46,053 bases of DNA from Paracoccaceae bacterium (GTDB lineage Bacteria > Pseudomonadota > Alphaproteobacteria > Rhodobacterales > Rhodobacteraceae): the NCBI GenBank assembly GCA_029862205.1, contig JAOTXT010000031.1, positions 1 to 46,053 on the forward strand. Direction: 5' to 3'. Shown piece after piece: positions 34,905 to 42,821 of the stretch. The position numbers and the translations under genes are program-made. Each line of letters begins with the position of its first letter. The first letter of the stretch is position 1. A model generated the notes under the pieces. The model was not told the DNA's origin, ran no database searches, and was given only the letters and a program-made list of their open reading frames with translations.

Positions 34905-35669
34905 ATGTCCAATGTTATCGATCTGGCTAGCCGGCGTCCTCGGCAGGCTCCTTCCACTGAAATTCTCCATCCCGCTGGGATTAGGGTGCCGATTGACGAT
35001 CCGGCTTGCGCGGACTTCGTTGCCCCTGAGATGCGCAGTGAAATCGACAGCGGCAGCTACAGCGCCGACCTGATCGCGCATCTGGCCGATGCCGATTTCT
35101 CCGGCGAGCGTGTCCTGGTGATCGGGGCTGGCCTGGGTATCGTGTCGAGCCATATCGCCGCCAATTGCGGCGCCGAGCGCGTCTTGGCGGTCGAGGCGGA
35201 TCCCCGCCTGATAGGCTACATGAACCGGCTGCACCGGCTGAACGGTGTTGGATGGGTCGAGGCGGTCAACGCGATCCTGACCCACGATGCTGGAAAACGG
35301 GTTCCGTTCTACCCTCAGTCGGATATCCGCGATTCCTCGATCCTGCCCTCCGAGAGGCCGTCGAGCCAGGTGATGCTGGTGCCGAGCATGGATCTGAACC
35401 TGATCCTGGCCGAAGAGCGGATCGACACGATCGTCTGCGAGATTCCCGGCGCCTCGATGCGGCTCTTGGCCGAGGCCGATCTGTCGAATGTCCGGCGCAT
35501 CGTGCTCGATTGCAGCGCACCGGCGGACGAATGCCCGGATCATGTCGAGGTCTTCATCGAGATGACCAAACATGGATTTGATCTGGGCTCGGAAGGCGGC
35601 GTCATGGTCTTCGAGCGTACTGAAACAGCAAGCACCGTCACGCCGTTGAAATCCGCGGCGGCCGGTTAA
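34905..35669 (+). CDS. FkbM-like class I SAM-dependent methyltransferase
   Basis: 254 residues. The SAM site is ERVLVIGAGLGIVSSHIAANC (about 68-88) with the acidic AVEADPRLIGYMNRLHR next. The later VPSMDLNLILAEERIDTIVCEIPGAS section corresponds to the FkbM-type DLLKIDVEGAE region, but with E and P in place of the usual acidic motif. Substrate unknown; FkbM-family enzymes often methylate sugar hydroxyls. The ATG at 34905 has only a weak upstream site, and a GTG at 34896 is in frame. An AT-rich leader (34765-34904) precedes it, including a 23-codon ORF at 34816-34887. A strong terminator follows. Confidence 0.75.
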   Translation: MSNVIDLASRRPRQAPSTEILHPAGIRVPIDDPACADFVAPEMRSEIDSGSYSADLIAHLADADFSGERVLVIGAGLGIVSSHIAANCGAERVLAVEADPRLIGYMNRLHRLNGVGWVEAVNAILTHDAGKRVPFYPQSDIRDSSILPSERPSSQVMLVPSMDLNLILAEERIDTIVCEIPGASMRLLAEADLSNVRRIVLDCSAPADECPDHVEVFIEMTKHGFDLGSEGGVMVFERTETASTVTPLKSAAAG

Positions 35670-35702
35670 GAAGTAGGGCTTTTCTCAGACTGCCCTCTCT
35701 CC

Positions 35703-35758
35703 GGGGTGCCGGGCGAACCTCACATATCCCACACTCGCCCGGCACCCCCTCTTTTCTT
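35703..35758 (+). terminator. Terminator of the FkbM-like gene
   Basis: A 14-bp stem GGGGTGCCGGGCGA/TCGCCCGGCACCCC (35703-35716, 35735-35748) with an 18-base loop is followed by CTCTTTTCTT. On the minus strand there is no T-run, so it mainly serves the plus-strand gene. It lies between two convergent genes. Confidence 0.85.
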
Positions 35759-35760
35759 GA

Positions 35761-36846
35761 CTAGATATCGAGCAGCGGAAACGCGCTGAGAACGGTAGGC
35801 GCCGTGACTTGCGGCGCCCCATGATGCAGATAGATCGCGTCAAGATCGGCAAGCCGCGCAACCCCCAAAAGCCCCATCGCCGTCTGGACCTCGTGTTCGA
35901 GAATCTCGAGCAGGCGGACCACACCAGGCGGACCGGCCGCGGCCAGGCCATAGCAATAGAGCCGCCCCAGCCCGACCGCGTCGGCGCCCATCGCGATCGC
36001 TTTCACAATGTCGGTTCCCCGGTAGAAGCCGCCATCGACGACGATCGTGACCTTGCCGCCAACCGCCTCGACGACCTCTGGCAGAACCTCCATCGCGCCC
36101 CGGCCGTGGTCCAATTGCCGGCCCCCATGGTTCGAGACATAGACCACCTCGACCCCGTGATCGGCGGCGATGCGGGCATCCTCGGCAGTGGCGACGCCTT
36201 TGAGGATCAGCGGAATGTCGTAGGCCTTTCGGATGCGCGCGACGTCATCCCAGGTGAGCCCCTTCTGATATTCGTAAGCATCCAGATCGATGCCCCGGCG
36301 CCAGGGTTTTTGGAACCGCTTGACGATGTCGCGCTCGCGCCGCGAGTAATGCGCCGTGTCGACGGTCAGGCAAAAGCCGTCCAGTCCCGCCTCGATCGCC
36401 TGCTCCACATGCTCCTCGATGAACCGTCCGCCGCCGCGCACATAGAGCTGGAAGAAGGCCTGGTGATCACTGGCCGCGCGCACCTCGGCCTTGGTGCGCT
36501 GCGAGACCGAGCTGACCATGGCCGGAACCCCGAAATCGCCCGCGGCCCGGGCGGCGGCCACCGCGCCCTCCGGATCGAATGTCTCGAGCCCGCCCACCGG
36601 CGCCAGCAGGATCGGCAGGCGCTGGGCCCGGCCCAGGAATGTGTGAGCCGTATCCACGTCGCTCACATCGATCAGCACCCGGGGCCTCAGCGCGATGGAA
36701 TCCAACGCCCGGCGATTACGCGCCGCGGTGGTCTCGGTCTCGGCGGCGCCGATCAGATAGTCCCAGCCATTGGCATCGAGCCGCGCATGAGCGGCGGCAA
36801 CGAATTCGTGCAGCGTCAGGAACTCGGTTTCCAGGTCTCGGGTCAT
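35761..36846 (-). CDS. FMN-dependent alpha-hydroxy-acid dehydrogenase (lactate/glycolate oxidase family)
   Basis: 361-residue (beta/alpha)8 flavoenzyme. Active-site residues are seen: Y30 (WDYLIGAAE), Y135 (FFQLYV), K216 (LILKGV), H240 and R243 (VSNHGGRQLDHGR), with FMN phosphate contacts in VDGGFYRG and GLGRLYCYGL. It oxidises an L-2-hydroxy acid, probably lactate, glycolate or mandelate-type; no membrane-insertion sequence was seen. The start at 36844-36846 is preferred because the earlier candidate is a TTG at 36909 with no family support. It may be called lldD-like, but the substrate is unproven. It is convergent with the FkbM-like gene. Confidence 0.9.
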   Translation of the reverse strand: MTRDLETEFLTLHEFVAAAHARLDANGWDYLIGAAETETTAARNRRALDSIALRPRVLIDVSDVDTAHTFLGRAQRLPILLAPVGGLETFDPEGAVAAARAAGDFGVPAMVSSVSQRTKAEVRAASDHQAFFQLYVRGGGRFIEEHVEQAIEAGLDGFCLTVDTAHYSRRERDIVKRFQKPWRRGIDLDAYEYQKGLTWDDVARIRKAYDIPLILKGVATAEDARIAADHGVEVVYVSNHGGRQLDHGRGAMEVLPEVVEAVGGKVTIVVDGGFYRGTDIVKAIAMGADAVGLGRLYCYGLAAAGPPGVVRLLEILEHEVQTAMGLLGVARLADLDAIYLHHGAPQVTAPTVLSAFPLLDI

Positions 36847-36909
36847 CGATGGTGTTTCTGTTCCGGGATGGGCGCCCGGCACGATCCTGCGGCGGGCGAG
36901 AGGCGTCAA

Positions 36910-36952
36910 GATAAAGAATAGAAAACGGCGCGCTGGGGTCTCCAGCGCGCCG
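36910..36952 (-). terminator. Rho-independent terminator of the cytochrome P460 gene
   Basis: On the minus strand an 11-bp stem CGGCGCGCTGG/CCAGCGCGCCG (plus coordinates 36926-36936 and 36942-36952, five-base loop) runs into TTTTCTATTCTTTATCTT. It begins 30 bases after the P460 stop. Confidence 0.93.
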
Positions 36953-36982
36953 CGATTGGCTCAGATCGTTCGTCTAGGCCGC

Positions 36983-37588
36983 TTACTGCGGAATACGCAC
37001 GTCCTCGGCCGGATAGCCCAGGCCGCCCTGATGGCCGAAATTGCCCTGGTGGCATTCCGAGCAGGCCTTGATCACGGGCACGGCCTGGGGCGCGCCGTTC
37101 GGGGCGACCATCATGTAGTACCAGTCGTCGGTCTCGGGCGACTTGCCGGCGGCAACCTTCTCCATGATGAACAGCGGGCCCTTCTTGACCTTGCCCTTCT
37201 CGGTCACCGCGAAGCTCTCCTTGGCGATCACCGTGCCGGCGGGGATGTGTACATCCTCGTCCTTGTATTTCAGGTATTCCTCGGCCCCGGCCGCGTTGAC
37301 CCAGGTCAGCAGGAACCGCCCGCCATGGAAGCCCGGATTGGCCGGCAGGGTGTTTGCGATGGTCCAGTTACGGTAGTCCGAGACGTATTCCTCGGGGATC
37401 CAGCGCTTCTTGCCCTTCATGTAGCCTTTATGCAGGCCGTCGGCGATGCAGTCATAGACCGTTTGCGCCTCCTCGAAAGTCAGCGCGGCACCGTCCTTGC
37501 CGGGATCGCAATCCGATCCGGCTTGAGCGGCCGGAGCGATGCCGAGAAATCCGGCGGCGAGCGCTGCGGTCCATAAGGTCTTTTTCAT
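36983..37588 (-). CDS. Cytochrome P460 family protein
   Basis: 201-residue periplasmic haem protein. Residues 1-23 are a signal peptide (KKTLWTAALAAGFLGIAPAAQA). The haem-binding CXXCH is C176-X2-C179-H180 near the C-terminus (VIKACSECHQGNFGHQGG), as in cytochrome P460 and c'-beta; the beta-rich core (YRNWTIANTL, RFLLTWVNAAG, GTVIAKESF, KGPLFIMEKVA) agrees. Lysines K123, K133 and K144 are candidates for the lysine-haem crosslink. P460 enzymes oxidise hydroxylamine or bind nitric oxide; no nitrification genes are visible here, so NO or hydroxylamine detoxification is likelier. Start at 37586-37588 with GGGAG upstream, 156 bases downstream of the cyclase gene on the same strand. Confidence 0.88.
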   Translation of the reverse strand: MKKTLWTAALAAGFLGIAPAAQAGSDCDPGKDGAALTFEEAQTVYDCIADGLHKGYMKGKKRWIPEEYVSDYRNWTIANTLPANPGFHGGRFLLTWVNAAGAEEYLKYKDEDVHIPAGTVIAKESFAVTEKGKVKKGPLFIMEKVAAGKSPETDDWYYMMVAPNGAPQAVPVIKACSECHQGNFGHQGGLGYPAEDVRIPQ

Positions 37589-37744
37589 GAGGAGGCTCCC
37601 TGGTCGGTTGCGAGATGTTCGATCGTCTGTCCGTGCCGGAACGGGCATTCCGCACGGAACCCCTGTCCGAGCAGGTTGATCGAACCAGAGCAGCGCGTGC
37701 AAATCAAAGCTCCACACCGGAGTGTGATCGCCTGAAACACTCGC

Positions 37745-39502
37745 CTAGCCCGGCAGACCCGCTTTGCGCAGACCCTCGGCCAGATGGTCCCAATCGGCCG
37801 TATCGCGCCACATGTGCCGATAGCTGCCCATGAGCCCGCCAACCGTGCGCTCGGACGCGGCGACGCCCCGGCTGGCGTATTCGCGCTCGCGTGCCTCGAT
37901 GAACGCCTGCAGTGCCGATCCGGCCTCGCGCGCCCGGCCCAGATGCGCATAGGCCGCCGCAAGGAAGGCATGGGCCAGCGAGTTCAGCAGCGCCTCGCCG
38001 ATCAGGAACCGGATCACCTCGTCATAGCGCCGCTCGAAATAGCGGACCTGGCCCATGATCCAGTCGAGCGCCGGCGGGTGAAGCGGATCGAGCCGCATTG
38101 CCTCGGCGATCACCTCGCGGGCTTTCTCGTGCTGGCCCAACAGCATGAAGCCATAGCCGCACCAGGCCATGGACTCCGCCTCGTTGGCGATCTTCGACAG
38201 GGTCTTCTGGAACTGGGCCTCCGCATCGTCCCAGAGACCCTCGCAAAGATACGCGAAGCCGAGCTGATCCTGGATATAGGGGTCGTTGTTGTCGAGCGCG
38301 GCGCCACGGCGTGAAAGCTGGAGCGACATGCCCGAGGCCTCCTCGTTCGCAAGGCCCAGCCACAGATCCACGACATAGGTATCGGCCAGATACATGTAGG
38401 CGCGGGCATAGCCTGGATCGATCTCAATTGCCCGTTCGAGCAGGCTTCGTGCCTTCGCCATATCTTCGGCATTCAACCCGTCGCGCAGCGCCTTGGCGCG
38501 CAGCATCAACTCGTACGCCTTCATGTTGTCTGTCGGCTTACGCGATGCGCGGCTTGCCACATCCTCCTGAACTCTTCCAGGCAGAACCGCGACGATGCTG
38601 CGGGTGACCTCGTCGTGGACCGCGAAAATGTCCTCGAGATCCCTGTCATAGCGCTCGGCCCAGAGGTGGTTGCCGGTCTTGGCCTCGACGAGCTGCGCGC
38701 TGATCCGGACCCGGCTCCCGGCGCGGCGCACGCTGCCCTCGACGACGTATTGGACGCCGAGATTTCGCCCGATCTCCTTCACGTCGACGGCCTGATCCTT
38801 GAATGCGAAGGACGAGTTGCGGGCGATCACGAACAGCGTCCGGAACCGCGAGAGCTGGGTGATGATATCCTCGGCGATTCCGTCGCTAAAGACCTCCTGC
38901 TCCGGATTGCCGCTCATATTGGCGAAGGCGAGGACGGCGATTGACGGCTTCTCCGGATCCGCTGCGCGCGCGGGCGCGGGCGCGTCCTCGTGGGTGCCGC
39001 GGCGGACCTGGTGGACGCGGATCGGCTCGGCCACGTTCTTGAGCTGCTGCTCACCCATGTCCTCGAAGGCCGCCTCGGTCTTGCCGCGCGCCTGGCGGAA
39101 CGCGTCCTCCGAGAGGCAGATGCCGCCGGGATCGGCGATCCCTTCCAGCCGCGACGCGATGTTCACCCCGTCACCGTAGATGTCGTCCCCCTCGACAACC
39201 ACGCCGCCGAGGTTGATGCCGATGCGGAAGCGCAGGGCGCCGTCGCCCTCGACGACGGCTTCGGTGTGGTCCTGCCACGCCAGAGCGCAATTGACCGCGT
39301 CGACGATGCTGGAGAATTCGACCAGCATGCCATCGCCCATCAGCTTGACGATGCGTCCGCCATGGCTGTCGATCATCGGCCGCAGCACCCTCTCGCGCAG
39401 GTCGCCGAGCCGGCGCAGTGTACCGGCCTCGTCCTGACCCATCAGGCGCGTATATCCGACCAGGTCAGCGGCCAGGATCGCGGCAAGTCTGCGCTTCATC
39501 AT
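37745..39502 (-). CDS. Class III adenylate/guanylate cyclase with TolB-like and TPR regions
   Basis: 585-residue protein. The N-terminal class III cyclase domain (about 1-170) has metal Asp D13 and D57 (ADLVGYTRLM, KLMGDGML), K53, D111 (IYGDGVN) and N114/R118 (VNIASRLE), so it looks catalytically complete. A linker leads to a TolB N-like domain (about 185-320, SIAVLAFANMSGNPEQEVFSDG), then TPR helices (about 345-560). This arrangement is common in alphaproteobacteria; no transmembrane span is seen. It would make cAMP or cGMP, with TPRs for protein sensing. Start ATG-ATG at 39497-39502 with GGGAG. Divergent from the YcaQ-like gene; the P460 gene follows downstream. Confidence 0.9.
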   Translation of the reverse strand: MMKRRLAAILAADLVGYTRLMGQDEAGTLRRLGDLRERVLRPMIDSHGGRIVKLMGDGMLVEFSSIVDAVNCALAWQDHTEAVVEGDGALRFRIGINLGGVVVEGDDIYGDGVNIASRLEGIADPGGICLSEDAFRQARGKTEAAFEDMGEQQLKNVAEPIRVHQVRRGTHEDAPAPARAADPEKPSIAVLAFANMSGNPEQEVFSDGIAEDIITQLSRFRTLFVIARNSSFAFKDQAVDVKEIGRNLGVQYVVEGSVRRAGSRVRISAQLVEAKTGNHLWAERYDRDLEDIFAVHDEVTRSIVAVLPGRVQEDVASRASRKPTDNMKAYELMLRAKALRDGLNAEDMAKARSLLERAIEIDPGYARAYMYLADTYVVDLWLGLANEEASGMSLQLSRRGAALDNNDPYIQDQLGFAYLCEGLWDDAEAQFQKTLSKIANEAESMAWCGYGFMLLGQHEKAREVIAEAMRLDPLHPPALDWIMGQVRYFERRYDEVIRFLIGEALLNSLAHAFLAAAYAHLGRAREAGSALQAFIEAREREYASRGVAASERTVGGLMGSYRHMWRDTADWDHLAEGLRKAGLPG

Positions 39503-39609
39503 GGTCTCCCTCTTGCCGCAGCCTAGCGGGCGACTCAGCGCAAATCCATGTGGCTTTGACAGCCCTCTGACAGTTGCCGCGCGGCTGGAGCGGCAATACC
39601 AATGCCCTC

Positions 39610-40818
39610 ATGACCGCGCGCCCACTGATCCCGAATGACCAGGCCCGGAGCCTGTTCCTGGCCCGCCACGGCCTGGCGGAGGATCCGCGCCCGAAGCAGT
39701 CAGCGTCGGATTTGCTCGCGCTGATCGAGCGGATCGGCTTCGTCCAGGTCGACAGCATCAACACGGTCGCCCGGGCCCATGACATGATCCTGTTCGCGCG
39801 GAACCAGACCTATCGCCCGGGCCATCTGAAGCGGCTGCTGGAACGCGACCGAAGCCTGTTCGAGAACTGGACCCACGACGCCTCGATCATCCCGACCCGG
39901 TTCTTTCCCTATTGGATGCCGCGGTTCCGGCGCGACGCCGCCAAGATCCGCGAACGCTGGACCGAGTGGCGCCGCGAGGGGTTCCTGGAGATGCTGGACC
40001 AGATCCGCGATCATGTGACCCGCGAGGGCGCGGTGATGTCGCGCAATGTGGGTTCCGACGAGACGCGCGGCAGCGCCGGGTGGTGGGACTGGCATCCCTC
40101 GAAGACCGCGCTCGAATTCCTTTGGCGCACCGGCGAGCTGGCGATCTGTCACCGCCTGGGCTTTCAAAAGGCTTATGATCTGACCGAGCGGGTGATCCCG
40201 GCCGCGCACCGGACCGGCGAACCGGTGGAGCCTGATTTCCTGGACTGGGCCTGCAATTCGGCGCTCGACCGGTTGGGGTTCGCGACCTCGGGCGAGGTCG
40301 CCGCATTTTGGGATTCCGTCAGCCCCGCCGAGGCGGCGGATTGGTGCGGGCGGCATGTCGGTGGCGACCTCATCGAGGTGGAGATCGAGAACGCGGACGG
40401 CTCGAAGCCTCGCCGCGCCTTTGCCCGGCCCGATATCGTCGAGCAGGCGCGCGCAGCCCCGCCTGGACCCGATCGCGTGCGCATTCTCAGCCCCTTCGAT
40501 CCCGCGCTCCGAGACCGCAAGCGGGCGCTCAGGCTGTTCAATTTCAACTATAAGATCGAGGTCTTCGTCCCTGCCCATAAACGAAAATATGGCTACTACG
40601 TCTTTCCGGCCCTGGAGGGGAACCGCCTGATCGGCCGGATCGACATGAAATGCGACCGCGAGGCGGGTCTGCTCAATGTAACCGCCTTCTGGCCCCAGCC
40701 CGGTGTCCGCATGTCGAAGGGCAGGCTGGCGCGGATCGAGGCGGAGCTTGACCGTCAGCGCCGGTTCGCCGGGGCCAACCGGGTGGCGTTCGCGGCCGAT
40801 TGGCTGCGGCGAGCGTAG
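39610..40818 (+). CDS. YcaQ-like winged-helix DNA glycosylase (HTH_42 family)
   Basis: 402 residues of the HTH_42 / DUF1006 winged-helix family, which includes the interstrand-crosslink glycosylases YcaQ and AlkX. The catalytic QxD motif is Q46/D48 in GFVQVDSINTVARAHD, and WDWHPSKTALEFLWRTGEL, DFNYKIE-type NFNYKIEVFVPAHKRKYGYYVFPAL and RIDMKCDREAGLL are conserved. E. coli YcaQ removes alkylated bases and unhooks nitrogen-mustard crosslinks; this gene likely serves DNA repair. Start ATG at 39610; upstream in-frame sequence to 39574 is not supported. Its TAG stop lies in the left arm of the palindromic element at 40815-40870. Confidence 0.87.
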   Translation: MTARPLIPNDQARSLFLARHGLAEDPRPKQSASDLLALIERIGFVQVDSINTVARAHDMILFARNQTYRPGHLKRLLERDRSLFENWTHDASIIPTRFFPYWMPRFRRDAAKIRERWTEWRREGFLEMLDQIRDHVTREGAVMSRNVGSDETRGSAGWWDWHPSKTALEFLWRTGELAICHRLGFQKAYDLTERVIPAAHRTGEPVEPDFLDWACNSALDRLGFATSGEVAAFWDSVSPAEAADWCGRHVGGDLIEVEIENADGSKPRRAFARPDIVEQARAAPPGPDRVRILSPFDPALRDRKRALRLFNFNYKIEVFVPAHKRKYGYYVFPALEGNRLIGRIDMKCDREAGLLNVTAFWPQPGVRMSKGRLARIEAELDRQRRFAGANRVAFAADWLRRA

Positions 40819-40870
40819 GGCGGGATTTATCCCGCCGGTGAGCGATCTGGCAGGGCGAACCGCGCCCTAC
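40815..40870. repeat. Palindromic element carrying the stop codons of two convergent genes
   Basis: Outer arms GTAGGGCG (40815-40822) and CGCCCTAC (40863-40870) are reverse complements. Inside are GGCGGGAT/ATCCCGCC (40819-40826, 40829-40836) and AGGGCG/CGCCCT (40852-40857, 40863-40868). TAG at 40816-40818 ends the glycosylase gene; CTA at 40867-40869 is the TAG stop of the opposite 2OG oxygenase gene. No T-run is present. Confidence 0.85.
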
Positions 40871-41493
40871 GGCAGGTATGTGTCCTTCCAACGCAGCACC
40901 ACGTTGAACGAGATCGAGATGCGCGGCTCCTGGCTCAGGTTCACATGCACGGCGTGATGCAGGAAGGCAGGCCAGATCAGCACCTCGCCTGGCCGCGGCA
41001 GCAACCGGTGTTCGGGATCGACCTGGGGGTCGCCCTTGATCGCCAGCATGTTCGCCTGTGGCCGGGGATCGAAAAAGCTGATCGCGTTCGGATCGCGATC
41101 AGACCGCCCGCCCTCGCGTGCCGTGCCACCCGGCATTTGCACGTAATAGGTGCCGCTCAGCCAGGAATGCGGGTGGTTGTGCAGGTTGTGGTAGTCGCCG
41201 AACCGGTTGAGGTTGGGCCAGGCCTGCAACCGCCACTCCAGGTCATAGTCGATGCCCGCATGGCGCGCATAGTCCAACACCGCCCGGTCGAGGCAGGATT
41301 TCAGCCAGCCAAGCGCCGGATGGGGATGGTCGAACAGGTCGCCCGCCAGATAATCTGCGGTCATGTCGTGCTGGGCCGCGTCCATGCCCTCGATCAGCTC
41401 GGCCAGGACCGGGTTCGCCGCCTCGGCCCCCGGCAGCGCGTGGCGCATCAGCGTCGTCGGCCAGAGCGCGGTGAATTCCGGGACGAGCGGCAT
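40867..41493 (-). CDS. 2OG-Fe(II) oxygenase superfamily protein (TIGR02466-like)
   Basis: 208-residue non-haem iron protein of the 2-oxoglutarate-oxygenase fold. The iron/2OG region includes NHPHSWLSGTYYVQMPG (H107, H109), SFFDPRPQAN (D142), and WPAFLHHAVHVNLSQEPRISISFN (H180/H183, R191). Family members of this type are conserved but of unassigned function. Start at 41491-41493 (MPLVPEFTALWPTTL). It lies five bases after the DUF1244 gene and probably shares its transcript with the FGase. The gene ends inside a palindromic repeat that also ends the convergent YcaQ-like gene. Confidence 0.82.
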   Translation of the reverse strand: MPLVPEFTALWPTTLMRHALPGAEAANPVLAELIEGMDAAQHDMTADYLAGDLFDHPHPALGWLKSCLDRAVLDYARHAGIDYDLEWRLQAWPNLNRFGDYHNLHNHPHSWLSGTYYVQMPGGTAREGGRSDRDPNAISFFDPRPQANMLAIKGDPQVDPEHRLLPRPGEVLIWPAFLHHAVHVNLSQEPRISISFNVVLRWKDTYLP

Positions 41494-41498
41494 GTTGC

Positions 41499-41795
41499 TC
41501 AGTGATCGGGATTCGACGCTTTGAAGGCCGCCTGCTGCTCGGCCGTCGCCTCGGTCTGGTATTTGTCGCGCCAATCGTCATAGGGCATCCCGTAGACGAT
41601 CTCGCGGGCATCGGCCTTGCCGATCTCGGCCCCTTGCTCGGCCGCGGCCTCCTGATACCAACGGCTGAGGCAGTTGCGGCAGAATCCGGAAAGGTTCATC
41701 AGGTCGATATTCTGCACATCCGTGCGGCTACGCAGATGATCGCGCAGGCGGCGGAAGACGGCGGCCTGGATTTCGGTCTCGTTCAAGTCTGTCAT
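41499..41795 (-). CDS. DUF1244 family protein
   Basis: 98-residue soluble protein of the alphaproteobacterial DUF1244 family. The defining segment is NLSGFCRNCLSRWYQEAA, with a CxxC pair that could bind a metal or act in redox, and the C-terminal MPYDDWRDKYQTEAT. Function is unknown. The ATG at 41793-41795 follows GGAGACTCC. It lies between N-formylglutamate amidohydrolase (56-base gap) and the 2OG oxygenase (5-base gap) on the same strand. Association of DUF1244 with FGase and pyruvate kinase is recalled for other alphaproteobacteria. Confidence 0.9.
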   Translation of the reverse strand: MTDLNETEIQAAVFRRLRDHLRSRTDVQNIDLMNLSGFCRNCLSRWYQEAAAEQGAEIGKADAREIVYGMPYDDWRDKYQTEATAEQQAAFKASNPDH

Positions 41796-41851
41796 TGGAG
41801 TCTCCTAGGCGGTCATCGCCTCACTCGAATATGGCGCGCGGCGCGCGCCGC

Positions 41852-42664
41852 TCAAGCCGCCGTATCGGGCGCATCCGCTTCTACCGCCGGCTCATTCGCG
41901 GCGCGCATACGGGCGACCGACTCGCAGATCACCGGCGCCAGGCGCTGGGCCCAGCGGGCCTGATCCGGCGCCTCGGCGATCAGGTCATTGCGGATCTCGA
42001 TCAGGATATGCGGCAGTCCGCGGCTGGTGCCGTGGGTCCACATGCAATCGCCAAATAGCCGCCCCGAATAGGGCTCGTTATCGCCGACCGAGATATCCGG
42101 CTGGCCGCGCATAATGTCCAGCATCGGACGCAGCAGCCGGTCGTCCTGGTCCCACAATAGCCCCACATGCCATTCCCGTTGGGGCCGGCCCTGGAAATTG
42201 GGTGTAAACGAGTGCATCGAGACCAGCACGGGGTCTTGACCCGCCGCCTCGATGCGGTCGATCTGGTCGCGGATCGCCGCATGATAGGGGCGGAAATAGA
42301 CCTGCTTGCGCCGCTCGATCTCGGCCTCGCCAATATGCCGGTTGCCCGGGATGATTGACCCGTCAGAGAGGCGCATGACCAGGGTCGGATCGTCCTCGCC
42401 CCGGTTCGGATCGATCACCAGACGCGAGAAGGTCGACAGCACGGCCGGAGCGCCCAGGCGCTGGGCCAGGCCCAGCGTCACCCCGCGCGCGCCCACGTCC
42501 CAGGCGATATGGCGCGCCATGTCATGGGGCGGCAAGCCCAATTCGCCGACCTCGGGCGGCACCGCGTTGCGCGCATGATCACAGATCAGCAGCAAGCCTG
42601 GAACGGTCTCAGCCGCACTGGGCGCGGCGGCAGGGACAAGCTCGACAGGTTCGAAGGTACTCAT
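41852..42664 (-). CDS. N-formylglutamate amidohydrolase family protein
   Basis: 270-residue metalloamidase of the FGase family, which hydrolyses N-formylglutamate to formate and glutamate at the end of one histidine-degradation route. Conserved parts: LLLICDHARNAVP (D29, H30), RLVIDPNRGEDDPT (R81-R88), MHSFTPNFQGRPREW-type SMHSFTPNFQG (H151), and WTHGTSRGLPHILIEIRNDLI. No hutU/hutH/hutF genes are near, so it may act on other N-formyl or N-acyl amino acids. Start at 42662-42664. It leads the FGase-DUF1244-2OG run and is divergent from pyruvate kinase with a 157-base gap. Confidence 0.88.
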   Translation of the reverse strand: MSTFEPVELVPAAAPSAAETVPGLLLICDHARNAVPPEVGELGLPPHDMARHIAWDVGARGVTLGLAQRLGAPAVLSTFSRLVIDPNRGEDDPTLVMRLSDGSIIPGNRHIGEAEIERRKQVYFRPYHAAIRDQIDRIEAAGQDPVLVSMHSFTPNFQGRPQREWHVGLLWDQDDRLLRPMLDIMRGQPDISVGDNEPYSGRLFGDCMWTHGTSRGLPHILIEIRNDLIAEAPDQARWAQRLAPVICESVARMRAANEPAVEADAPDTAA

Positions 42665-42821
42665 GGACGGGTCCGGCGGTCTGCGGGAGGACTGGAAGCG
42701 CGGACTTTACCGGGCAAGCCGTCCCCGAGACAAGGGGCCCAGCAACCATGCTTTCTTGCAACTGTCGCGGGACAAGGCGATGATCGGCGCGGGAAAATGC
42801 CATCATCAAAGGAATTTATCG

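Noticed and set aside
37589-37744. Possible small RNA between P460 and the cyclase
   Set aside because: There is an imperfect GTGCCGGAA/TTCCGCAC-type stem but no promoter or terminator pattern to support an RNA gene.
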